Made by a program: the position numbers and the translations under genes | Assembly (NCBI GenBank): GCA_019359375.1 | Contig: JAHHHL010000044.1 | Coordinates: 1 to 56,037, forward strand | Reading direction: 5' to 3' | DNA length: 56,037 nucleotides | Source of the DNA: Lyngbya sp. HA4199-MV5 | GTDB lineage: Bacteria > Cyanobacteriota > Cyanobacteriia > Leptolyngbyales > Leptolyngbyaceae | In this document: positions 25,807 through 33,444 of the stretch, in pieces | How the letters are laid out: every line of letters starts with the position of its first letter | Position numbering within the stretch: position 1 is the first letter of the stretch | The notes under the pieces: model-generated | Databases searched by the model: none | Seen by the model: only the letters and a program-made list of their open reading frames with translations | Told to the model about the DNA's origin: nothing

Positions 25807-27357
25807 ATGACCAGCACAGTGCCAGCAACGAGTCTGAATAAATTTGAAAAACTCAAAGCTGAAAAAGATGGCTTGGCAGTCAAAGCTGAGCTAGAGCATT
25901 TTGCTCAAATTGGGTGGGAAGCGATGGATGAAACCGATCGCGACCATCGCTTGAAATGGATGGGTGTCTTTTTTCGTCCGGTGACTCCTGGCAAGTTTAT
26001 GATGCGGCTGCGGCTACCCTGTGGCATCATCACCAGTACTCAAATGCGGGTGCTGGCAGAAGTCGTACAGCGCTATGGGGATGATGGCAACGCCGACATT
26101 ACCACACGCCAAAATCTTCAGCTACGCGGCATTCGGATTGAGGATGTGCCCGATATTTTTCGCCGTCTTGAAGCGGCTGATTTGACCAGCATTCAGTCTG
26201 GGATGGACAATGTACGCAATATTACAGGTTCTCCCGTTGCTGGCATTGATGCGGATGAGTTGATGGATACCCGCGAGTTGATTCGCCAGGTGCAAGACCT
26301 GATTACAAACAAAGGACAGGGCAATCCTACCTTCTCCAACCTGCCGCGCAAGTTTAATATTGCGATCGCAGGTTGCCGCGACAACTCGGTTCACGCCGAG
26401 ATTAACGACATTGCCTTTGTGCCTGCCTATAAAGATGGCAATTTAGGTTTTAACGTTCTAGTGGGTGGCTTCTTTTCAGGTAAACGCTGTGAAGCCGCGA
26501 TTCCTTTGAATGTGTGGGTAGCACCCGATCAGGTCGTGGCGCTTTGTGAAGCCATCCTGATCATCTATCGTGACCACGGCTTGCGCGCCAATCGCCAGAA
26601 GGCACGCCTGATGTGGCTGATTGACGAATGGGGTGTGGAAAAACTGCGTAGCGCAGTCGAAACCCAGATGGGACAAACGCTCTCCAGCGAGGCTGAAAAA
26701 GATGAGATTCTCTGGGAAAAGCGCGACCACATCGGCGTGTATGGTCAGAAGCAGCCAGGGCTGAACTATGTCGGGCTACATGTGCCGATCGGTCGTCTCT
26801 TTGCCGCCGATATGTTTGATCTCGCGCGACTGGCTGAAGTCTATGGCAGCAGCGAAATTCGGCTCACGGTGGAACAGAATGTCATTCTCCCCAACGTGCC
26901 CAACTCGCGCCTGGAGTCGCTTCTGCAAGAGCCACTGCTCGCAAAATTCTCTGTCAAGCCAGCCCCGTTGTTGCGATCGCTCGTTTCCTGCACAGGCAGT
27001 CAGTTCTGCAACTTTGCCTTGATTGAAACCAAGAATCGGGCTTTGGCATTAATCAGTGAACTGGAAGCTGAGTTAGACACGCCCAAGCACGTCCGCATTC
27101 ATTGGACGGGTTGCCCCAACTCCTGTGGACAACCGCAGGTTGCTGACATCGGTTTGATGGGTACCAAGGTTCGGAAGGATGGAAAAACCGTTGAGGGAGT
27201 CGATATTTACATGGGCGGCAAAGTTGGCAAGGATGCTGTACTCGGCACTTGCGTCACCAAAGGCATTCCCTGTAGCGATCTCAAACCCGTACTGCGAGAT
27301 TTGTTGATGCAGCACTTTAGTGCCAAACCCCGTCAGCAAGTAGTCGTTGGCAGCTAA
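25807..27357 (+). CDS. nirA: Ferredoxin-nitrite reductase
   Basis: This 516-residue cytosolic enzyme reduces nitrite to ammonium with six electrons from ferredoxin. Two nitrite/sulfite reductase repeats are visible (MMRLRLPCGIITSTQMRVLA and GLNYVGLHVPIGRL). The four cysteines for the 4Fe-4S/siroheme centre are in SCTGSQFC and GCPNSCG. ATG at 25807, spaced from AAGGGG, is preferred over the in-frame GTG at 25783. It is the first gene of the operon, behind an NtcA-type promoter, and feeds ammonium into glutamine synthetase. Its length is normal, and there is no C-terminal ferredoxin extension of the kind seen in some cyanobacteria. Confidence 0.96.
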   Translation: MTSTVPATSLNKFEKLKAEKDGLAVKAELEHFAQIGWEAMDETDRDHRLKWMGVFFRPVTPGKFMMRLRLPCGIITSTQMRVLAEVVQRYGDDGNADITTRQNLQLRGIRIEDVPDIFRRLEAADLTSIQSGMDNVRNITGSPVAGIDADELMDTRELIRQVQDLITNKGQGNPTFSNLPRKFNIAIAGCRDNSVHAEINDIAFVPAYKDGNLGFNVLVGGFFSGKRCEAAIPLNVWVAPDQVVALCEAILIIYRDHGLRANRQKARLMWLIDEWGVEKLRSAVETQMGQTLSSEAEKDEILWEKRDHIGVYGQKQPGLNYVGLHVPIGRLFAADMFDLARLAEVYGSSEIRLTVEQNVILPNVPNSRLESLLQEPLLAKFSVKPAPLLRSLVSCTGSQFCNFALIETKNRALALISELEAELDTPKHVRIHWTGCPNSCGQPQVADIGLMGTKVRKDGKTVEGVDIYMGGKVGKDAVLGTCVTKGIPCSDLKPVLRDLLMQHFSAKPRQQVVVGS

Positions 27358-27367
27358 TTTTGGTGGT

Positions 27368-27403
27368 GATGAATGGTGTTGATGAATGGTGTTGATGAAT
27401 GCG
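27368..27403. repeat. Short tandem repeat (GATGAATGGTGTT, 2.7 units)
   Basis: Two exact 13-bp units and a partial third lie directly after nirA. They are followed by a 6-bp-stem hairpin (CACAGC...GCTGTG, 27408-27427) with no T run. No role is evident. Confidence 0.7.
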
Positions 27404-27526
27404 ATCGCACAGCGCGATCGTGCTGTGGCAACGATTGTTTAGCGTCAAAGCGCCGATCGCCGCAGCAAGCATGGGGTTCAGATGGGACCCCAGAGTGTAT
27501 TTAGGACAGATTATTTAGGAGCATTG

Positions 27527-28849
27527 ATGATGACCCGGTTCTCAAGAAGGAAGTTCATTCTCACAACAGGCGCAACGGCTGCGACTGCCCTGTTTGTCAA
27601 TGGTTGTCGATCGTCTAAATCAGCCAAAACCGAAAGCACATCGAGTGCGGTTCCAGCCGTCAATGTTAGTGCAGCCGATGCGCCTGAAGTCACCACAGCA
27701 AAATTGGGCTTTATCGCGCTGACTGACTCTGCCCCACTCATCATTGCCAAAGAAAAGGGGTACTTCGAGAAGTACGGCATGAAAGATGTTGAAGTTGTCA
27801 AGCAGGCATCCTGGCCCGTCACCCGCGATAATCTGGTGCTGGGTTCGGCTGGCGGTGGCATTGATGGTGCACACATCCTGTCCCCGATGCCTTACCTGAT
27901 TTCAACCGGCAAGATCACGAAAGGCGATAAGGTGCCGATGTATATCCTGGCGCGTCTTAATGTTGACGGTCAGTGTATTTCGGTCGCCAATACTTATAAA
28001 GATATCAAGCTGGGGTTAGATAGCGCTCCTTTAAAGGACGCGTTCTCAAAAGCGAAGTCAACGGGTAAGGAAATCAAAGCAGCCGTGACGTTCCCTGGCG
28101 GTACGCACGACTTATGGATGCGCTACTGGCTGGCAGCGGGTGGCATCAACCCCGATAAAGATATTTCAACGATTCCGGTGCCACCGCCTCAAATGGTTGC
28201 CAATATGAAAGTTGGCAATATGGAAGCCTTTTGTGTGGGAGAGCCGTGGAATGCCCAATTGGTGAACCAGGGATTAGGATTGACTGCGCTTACCACCGGA
28301 GAGTTGTGGAATAATCACCCCGAAAAAGCCTTTAGTATGCGAGCTGATTGGGTAGACAAAAACCCCAAGGCTGCCAAAGCACTCTTAATGGCGGTGCAGG
28401 AAGCGCAGATTTGGTGCGATAAGCCCGAAAACAAAGAAGAGATGTGCAAAATCATCTCCAAACGAGAGTGGTTTAAGGTGCCTACGAAAGACATTGTGGA
28501 ACGGGCGCAGGGTAAGTTTGACTATGGCAACGGCAAGGTCGTCGAGAATAGCCCTCACCTGATGAAATTCTGGGCTGAGAATGCCTCGTACCCCTATAAG
28601 AGCCACGATCTCTGGTTCTTAACTGAAGATATTCGCTGGGGCTACTTGCCTGGAGATACCGATACCAAAAAACTGGTGGATGCGGTCAACCGCGAAGATT
28701 TATGGAAGGAAGCGGCGAAGGCGATCGGGCAAACTGCCGCCATTCCTAAGAGCACCTCGCGTGGGGTGGAGACCTTTTTTGATGGGGTCAAGTTCGATCC
28801 AGAAGACCCCAGCGCGTATTTGAAGAGCCTCAAAATCAAAAAGGCGTAA
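27527..28849 (+). CDS. nrtA: Nitrate/nitrite ABC transporter substrate-binding lipoprotein
   Basis: This 440-residue periplasmic binding protein captures nitrate and nitrite for NrtBCD. It opens with a twin-Arg signal (RFSRRKF) and a lipobox ending at Cys27 (FVNGC), so it is tethered to the inner membrane. The CmpA/NrtA family fold is evident (LGFIALTDSAPLIIAKEKGY, TFPGGTHDLWMRYWLAAGGI, FCVGEPWNAQLV). ATG at 27527 follows TTTAGGAGC; an in-frame ATG 15 codons upstream lacks such a site. CmpA (bicarbonate) is the close alternative, but the operon with nirA and narB supports nitrate. A strong hairpin follows its stop codon. Confidence 0.94.
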   Translation: MMTRFSRRKFILTTGATAATALFVNGCRSSKSAKTESTSSAVPAVNVSAADAPEVTTAKLGFIALTDSAPLIIAKEKGYFEKYGMKDVEVVKQASWPVTRDNLVLGSAGGGIDGAHILSPMPYLISTGKITKGDKVPMYILARLNVDGQCISVANTYKDIKLGLDSAPLKDAFSKAKSTGKEIKAAVTFPGGTHDLWMRYWLAAGGINPDKDISTIPVPPPQMVANMKVGNMEAFCVGEPWNAQLVNQGLGLTALTTGELWNNHPEKAFSMRADWVDKNPKAAKALLMAVQEAQIWCDKPENKEEMCKIISKREWFKVPTKDIVERAQGKFDYGNGKVVENSPHLMKFWAENASYPYKSHDLWFLTEDIRWGYLPGDTDTKKLVDAVNREDLWKEAAKAIGQTAAIPKSTSRGVETFFDGVKFDPEDPSAYLKSLKIKKA

Positions 28850-28854
28850 GCTTC

Positions 28855-28897
28855 AGGGGTTCAGTCAGTTTGTCAGTTGACAAATGGCTGAACCCCT
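28855..28897 (+). terminator. Strong intercistronic hairpin between nrtA and nrtB
   Basis: The outer arms AGGGGTTCAG and CTGAACCCCT pair perfectly (10 bp). Inside them TTTGTCA and TGACAAA form a second 7-bp stem. There is no T run directly after it. It most likely stabilises the nrtA message or partly attenuates read-through, giving more binding protein than membrane subunits. Confidence 0.7.
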
Positions 28898-29014
28898 CTT
28901 CTAGACGCATCTTTGCCTTTTGTCTCGTTCAACCACAGAGCTTTTCCTAGACAGCGAATCTTCCACTTTTCTGCGTCACGAAACTTGCAACCTCATCTGG
29001 AGTGAACCTGCAAC

Positions 29015-29857
29015 ATGGCAACAAGAGTAGACTTTGGTAGCGCCAGAAGCGCCTATCCACAACGCATTGCTACCCTCATTGGTAAGCAAGCAAAGGGGCT
29101 ATTCCCATCATTAATTGCGCTCAGCGTGTTTGTGCTGATTTGGCAACTCTTGACATCAGGCGACGGCGCAAGTCTGCCCAGCCCATTGAAAGTCCTAGAG
29201 GACACCTGGGATCCGCTGATTATTGATCCCTTTTTTGATAGCGGTGGCTCGGATGTCGGGCTGTTCTGGCAGTTGTGGGCTAGTTTGAATCGGGTGGCGA
29301 TCGGCTACACCCTGGCAGCAGCAGTGGGCATTAGCGTGGGTATTTTAATCGGTGCTGTGGCGCTGCTGTACCGCGCCGTAGATCCTATCTTTCAGGTGTT
29401 GCGAACCATTCCACCGCTGGCGTGGCTACCCATTTCCCTGGCGGCGTTTCAGCAAGCAAATCCATCGGCCATTTTTGTGATTTTTATTACGGCAATCTGG
29501 CCCATCATCATCAACACGGCGGTGGGCGTACAGCAGATTCCGCAGGACTACACAAATGTTGCCAAGGTGTTGCAGTTGTCTAAGGTGGAATATTTCACGA
29601 AGATTCTGCTGCCTGCGACCGTACCCTATATTTTCACAGGCTTGAAAATTGCGGTAGGGCTATCCTGGCTGGCGATCGTCGCAGCAGAAATGCTCACAGG
29701 CGGTGTTGGCATTGGCTTCTTTATTTGGGATTCCTACAACAGCGGCAACCTCAGTGAAGTGATTTTAGCCGTTATCTATGTCGGCATTGTGGGCTTGCTG
29801 TTGGATAAGTTGATCACCTTCATCTCCTCGTTGGTTGTTTCTGGAGAGCAGAAATAG
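29015..29857 (+). CDS. nrtB: Nitrate/nitrite ABC transporter permease
   Basis: This 280-residue inner-membrane subunit forms the nitrate channel, probably as a homodimer. About six hydrophobic segments are seen, beginning LFPSLIALSVFVLIWQLL. The family loop is VAKVLQLSKVEYFTKILLPA (EAA-like), with RTIPPLAWLPISLAAF typical of NrtB/CmpB/SsuC permeases. It lies between the binding protein and the two ATPases. The ATG follows CTGGAGTGAAC. Confidence 0.94.
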   Translation: MATRVDFGSARSAYPQRIATLIGKQAKGLFPSLIALSVFVLIWQLLTSGDGASLPSPLKVLEDTWDPLIIDPFFDSGGSDVGLFWQLWASLNRVAIGYTLAAAVGISVGILIGAVALLYRAVDPIFQVLRTIPPLAWLPISLAAFQQANPSAIFVIFITAIWPIIINTAVGVQQIPQDYTNVAKVLQLSKVEYFTKILLPATVPYIFTGLKIAVGLSWLAIVAAEMLTGGVGIGFFIWDSYNSGNLSEVILAVIYVGIVGLLLDKLITFISSLVVSGEQK

Positions 29858-29958
29858 ATGCGGTTGATGTTCAAAAATGAGGGTCATTCGGTCTTCATGC
29901 TTGAGCCTTGCTTTATTGCTGCGTTGTTCTTGTCACCCCTCACCTCTTCATAGTTGCC

Positions 29959-31965
29959 ATGTCTTCCTTTGTTGAAGTTGATCACGTTGATCAGGTTTTT
30001 CCGTTACCGAATGGTCTTAAGTACATCGCGCTCAAAAACATTACCCTCGATATCACAAAGGGCGAGTTTATTACGCTGCTAGGTCACTCTGGTTGCGGCA
30101 AATCCACGCTGCTGAACATCATTGCAGGTCTAAACAGCCCGACCCAGGGCGGCGTAGTGCTGGAAGGGCGGCAGGTGACAAAGCCCGGTCCCGATCGCAT
30201 GGTGGTGTTTCAAAACTATTCCCTTCTGCCCTGGCTGACCGTGCGCGAGAACATCGCTCTGGCAGTCAATCGCGTGCTGAAAGACCTGCCTGCGGCTGAG
30301 CGCCATGACATCATCGAGCGCCACATTGATCTGGTAAAACTGCGCCAAGCTGCCGACAAAAAGCCAGGTCAACTGTCTGGAGGGATGAAACAACGAGTCG
30401 CGATCGCCCGTGCTCTCTCCATTCGTCCCAAACTTCTCTTGCTGGATGAACCCTTCGGTGCGCTGGATGCCCTGACCCGCAGCAGTTTGCAAGATCAGCT
30501 AATGCAAATTGCCGATGAACATCAGTTGACCTGCATCATGGTGACGCACGACGTGGATGAAGCGCTGCTGCTGTCCGATCGCATTGTCATGCTGACCAAT
30601 GGTCCTGAGTCTTACGTTGGGCAGGTGCTGGATGTCCCGTTTACCCGTTCCCGCGATCGCCTCAAGGTGGTCAACCATCCAAATTACTATGCGCTGCGAG
30701 CAGAGGTTGTCTATTTCCTCAATCAGCAGAAGAAAGCTAAACAGCGTAAGGTCGTGCAAACTGCCGCGATCGCTCGCAATGGTTTAGAAAAAGTCAACCT
30801 GGAGCTGGGCTTTGTGCCGCTAACTGACTGTGCGCCATTGGTGATCGCCAAAGAAAAAGGGTTCTTCCAAAAACATGGGCTGGAAGAAGTAACCCTCTCG
30901 CGAGAACCCAGTTGGAAAGCCATTGCAGAAGGTGTCGCCTCCAAGCGCCTGGATGCCGCGCAAATGACAGCCGGGATGCCGCTAGCGATGACATTAGGGA
31001 TGGGCGGCAAAACCCCGCTGCCAACGGTGACGGGGCTGGTGCTTAGTCGGAACGGCAACGCGATTACGTTCAGCAAGCGACTGTATGATGCTGGCGTGCG
31101 AACATTGGCAGATTTTAAGGAGGCGATCGCTCAAACACCAGACAAAATCCACACCCTGGCAGTCGTGCATCCATCCTCCATGCACAACCTGCTGCTGCGT
31201 CACTGGCTAGCTTCTGGTGGCATTGACCCTGACACCGACGTGAGCCTGACGGTGATTCCACCCGCGCAAATGGTGGCAACTCTGAAAGCAGGCAGCATCG
31301 ACGGCTACTGCGTTGGCGAACCCTGGAACACCCATGCGGTACAGGAAGGGCTAGGCTTTGTCATCGCTACTGACTTTGATATCTGGGCAGGGCATTTAGA
31401 AAAGGTCTTAGGGGTGCGAGAAGACTGGGCAAACCAATACCCCAACACGCACCTGGCGCTGGTGAAAGCGCTGCTGGAAGCCTGCGAATACTGCGACGAT
31501 CGCCGCAACCGCGAAGAACTTGCCGAGTTGCTGAGCCGCCCTGAATACGTCGGCGCAAAACCTGAATTTCTTCGCCCGGGTTTGGTTGATCCCTATGTCC
31601 GCAGCCTGGATGCCGAGCCAGAAAATCTGCCCCGCTTCAACCAGTTTTATGTCGATCAAACCAACTGTCCCTATCGCGTCGAAGGGTTATGGATTATGAC
31701 CCAGTTTGCCCGTTGGGGTCTCACCCCCTTTCCCAAAAATTGGGTTGACGTGCTTGATCGCGTGCGTCGAGTCGATGTGTTTGGTGAAGCGGCGCGCGAC
31801 CTCGGTTTGTCAGATATGGAGCCGAATCGCGGTCCCGTTCATTTCAGTGATGGCACGGTCTTTAACCCAGATGACCCCATTGGCTATCTCAACAGTTTGA
31901 CAATCAAACGCGACCTTCGCATCGAAGAAGTCGCGATCGATGCTCTGGCAACAGCCACCGTTTAG
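29959..31965 (+). CDS. nrtC: Nitrate ABC transporter ATPase fused to a NrtA-like domain
   Basis: This protein of 668 residues pairs with NrtD to power nitrate import. The N-terminal ATPase (about 1-255) has Walker A GHSGCGKST, Q-loop VFQNYSLLPW, signature LSGGMKQRVAIAR and Walker B LLLLDEPFGALD. A C-terminal domain (about 285-660) resembles NrtA (LGFVPLTDCAPLVIAKEKGF, GYCVGEPWNTHAV) and in known NrtC proteins senses ammonium/nitrate status to inhibit transport. ATG at 29959 is chosen; the upstream frame extension lacks a binding site and homology. The fusion is normal for NrtC, and CmpC is the close alternative. Confidence 0.95.
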   Translation: MSSFVEVDHVDQVFPLPNGLKYIALKNITLDITKGEFITLLGHSGCGKSTLLNIIAGLNSPTQGGVVLEGRQVTKPGPDRMVVFQNYSLLPWLTVRENIALAVNRVLKDLPAAERHDIIERHIDLVKLRQAADKKPGQLSGGMKQRVAIARALSIRPKLLLLDEPFGALDALTRSSLQDQLMQIADEHQLTCIMVTHDVDEALLLSDRIVMLTNGPESYVGQVLDVPFTRSRDRLKVVNHPNYYALRAEVVYFLNQQKKAKQRKVVQTAAIARNGLEKVNLELGFVPLTDCAPLVIAKEKGFFQKHGLEEVTLSREPSWKAIAEGVASKRLDAAQMTAGMPLAMTLGMGGKTPLPTVTGLVLSRNGNAITFSKRLYDAGVRTLADFKEAIAQTPDKIHTLAVVHPSSMHNLLLRHWLASGGIDPDTDVSLTVIPPAQMVATLKAGSIDGYCVGEPWNTHAVQEGLGFVIATDFDIWAGHLEKVLGVREDWANQYPNTHLALVKALLEACEYCDDRRNREELAELLSRPEYVGAKPEFLRPGLVDPYVRSLDAEPENLPRFNQFYVDQTNCPYRVEGLWIMTQFARWGLTPFPKNWVDVLDRVRRVDVFGEAARDLGLSDMEPNRGPVHFSDGTVFNPDDPIGYLNSLTIKRDLRIEEVAIDALATATV

Positions 31966-31998
31966 GCGTTGGAGCAGGAAAGAAGGAAGGCTGAAGAT

Positions 31999-32180
31999 AA
32001 GGAAGTTTTTAGTTTTTAGTTTTTAGAAGGAGTCAGGAAAGCTCATGTACAAAGTTTTGGTTTTTAGTTTTTAGAAGGAGTCAGGAAAAGCTCATGCACT
32101 AACAACTAACAACCAACAACCAACAACTAACAACCACCAACTAACAACCAACAACTAACAACCAACAACTGGTTCAACTC
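31999..32180. repeat. Repeat block between nrtC and nrtD
   Basis: This block has two long direct copies (32012-32047 and 32060-32096) of a unit beginning GTTTTTAGTTTTTAGAAGG and ending GCTCATG. About 75 bp of tandem AACAACC/AACAACT heptamers follow. The whole nrtC-nrtD spacer is repeat-derived, with no terminator, so the operon is probably still read through. Confidence 0.85.
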
Positions 32181-32196
32181 AAAACTCCTCCCCCCT

Positions 32197-33036
32197 ATGC
32201 AAACAGTCAACAGCACACTCTTAGAACCCAAGTCACCCATTACGTCCGAGCCGTTTTTGGTGATTGAAAACCTGACCAAAGCCTATCCCACGTCTGGTGA
32301 CGATTATGTTGTCCTGGATGGGATCAATCTAACGGTGAATGAAGGTGAGTTTGTTTGTCTCATCGGTCATTCGGGTTGCGGCAAATCAACTCTGCTGGAT
32401 ATGGTGTCGGGCTTTCGGGTGCCGACAATAGGTGAAGTACGGCTACAAAACAAGCGCATCACCAAGCCCGGTCCCGATCGCATGGTGGTGTTTCAAAACT
32501 ATTCCCTTCTGCCCTGGCTGACGGCGTTTGAGAATATCTACCTGGGCATTCATTCGGTGTGGCCCGACAAGCCCAAAGCCGAGAAAGAGAAGATTGCGAA
32601 CGACCATCTCGCGCTGGTTGGGTTGACCGAAGCAGCACACAAAAAGCCAGGACAACTCTCTGGTGGGATGAAGCAACGAGTGTGCATTGCTCGTGCGCTG
32701 GCACTGCGTCCTCAGGTACTGATACTGGATGAACCCTTTGGCGCACTCGACCCGATTACGCGGGAAGAACTGCAAGAAGAACTGCTCAAAATCTGGACGG
32801 AGTACCGCGTGACCGTGTTGATGATCACCCACGACATCGACGAGGCACTGTTGCTGAGCGATCGCCTGGTCATGATGACCAATGGACCAGCGGCCAAGAT
32901 CGGTGAGGTTTTGACGATTCCCTTTCCACGCCCACGCAATCGTACCCTCGTGATGGAAGATCCAAAATACTACGAGTTACGCAACTATGCACTCGACTTC
33001 CTGTATCACCGCTTTGCCCATGATGACGTTGGGTAG
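32197..33036 (+). CDS. nrtD: Nitrate ABC transporter ATP-binding subunit
   Basis: This 279-residue ATPase partners NrtC. Walker A GHSGCGKST, Q-loop VFQNYSLLPW, signature LSGGMKQRVCIAR, Walker B VLILDEPFGALD and H-loop ITHDIDEA are all present. The short C-terminus (YALDFLYHRFAHDDVG) lacks the regulatory domain carried by NrtC. A stretch around the Q-loop is nearly identical at DNA level to nrtC (GGTCCCGATCGCATGGTGG), consistent with paralogy or gene conversion. The ATG follows the repeat block, with only weak ribosome-binding sequence. Confidence 0.95.
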   Translation: MQTVNSTLLEPKSPITSEPFLVIENLTKAYPTSGDDYVVLDGINLTVNEGEFVCLIGHSGCGKSTLLDMVSGFRVPTIGEVRLQNKRITKPGPDRMVVFQNYSLLPWLTAFENIYLGIHSVWPDKPKAEKEKIANDHLALVGLTEAAHKKPGQLSGGMKQRVCIARALALRPQVLILDEPFGALDPITREELQEELLKIWTEYRVTVLMITHDIDEALLLSDRLVMMTNGPAAKIGEVLTIPFPRPRNRTLVMEDPKYYELRNYALDFLYHRFAHDDVG

Positions 33037-33142
33037 CGGCGATCGAGCTTGAACGTGAGTGCTCGCCTGTTTGATTTGTGTTGCCTGTTCGCAGTTAGCC
33101 CCCTGTAAAACAAATAGTAAACCAAATAAACAGCTCTTAGTC

Positions 33143-33439
33143 ATGGCTCAGACCTCTTCCACACTGCCCGAAAACTGGTCCGATCGTATTCTCTGCTATT
33201 ACGAGAACGTTACCAATCAGGTACAAATTGCCCGCATCATCAACGTCCCGAACTGGTTGTTTGAACGGGTTGTGTTTCCTCGTCAGCGGTTGTTATTTGA
33301 AGCACTTCCCGATGCGCTCTTAGAAGTGCGTACTCACAGCAGCACGATCCCCCTGTTAGACCATATTCCCTGTCTCCGCTTGCAGGTTAGAGACCACACG
33401 CGTCCGCTTTTGAATCTCTCTGATGCAATGGATGGATAG
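33143..33439 (+). CDS. DUF1830 protein within the nitrate operon
   Basis: This 98-residue cytosolic protein has the full DUF1830 pattern ([17 protein letters not shown], then [18 protein letters not shown]). The domain is almost confined to cyanobacteria and has no established function. Its stop codon overlaps the reading frame just before narB (6 bp to the narB ATG), so the two are probably co-translated. That tight coupling to nitrate reductase suggests a role in NarB synthesis, cofactor loading or regulation, which is inference. The ATG is chosen because the domain begins about 20 residues after it; the upstream extension in frame looks non-coding. Confidence 0.85.
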   Translation: MAQTSSTLPENWSDRILCYYENVTNQVQIARIINVPNWLFERVVFPRQRLLFEALPDALLEVRTHSSTIPLLDHIPCLRLQVRDHTRPLLNLSDAMDG

Positions 33440-33444
33440 TGCCG

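Noticed and set aside
29908-29958. Longer N-terminus for NrtC
   Set aside because: The segment is hydrophobic, without similarity to NrtC starts, and lacks a ribosome-binding site, while ATG at 29959 begins the conserved domain.
32098-32175. Possible replication-origin iterons in AACAACC repeats
   Set aside because: The units are degenerate heptamers of a type found at several other spacers, inside an operon, with no dnaA boxes or replication gene nearby.
27527-33036. Assignment of the transporter to bicarbonate (cmpABCD)
   Set aside because: The protein families are close, but the genes sit between nirA and narB behind an NtcA-type promoter, which supports nitrate/nitrite.
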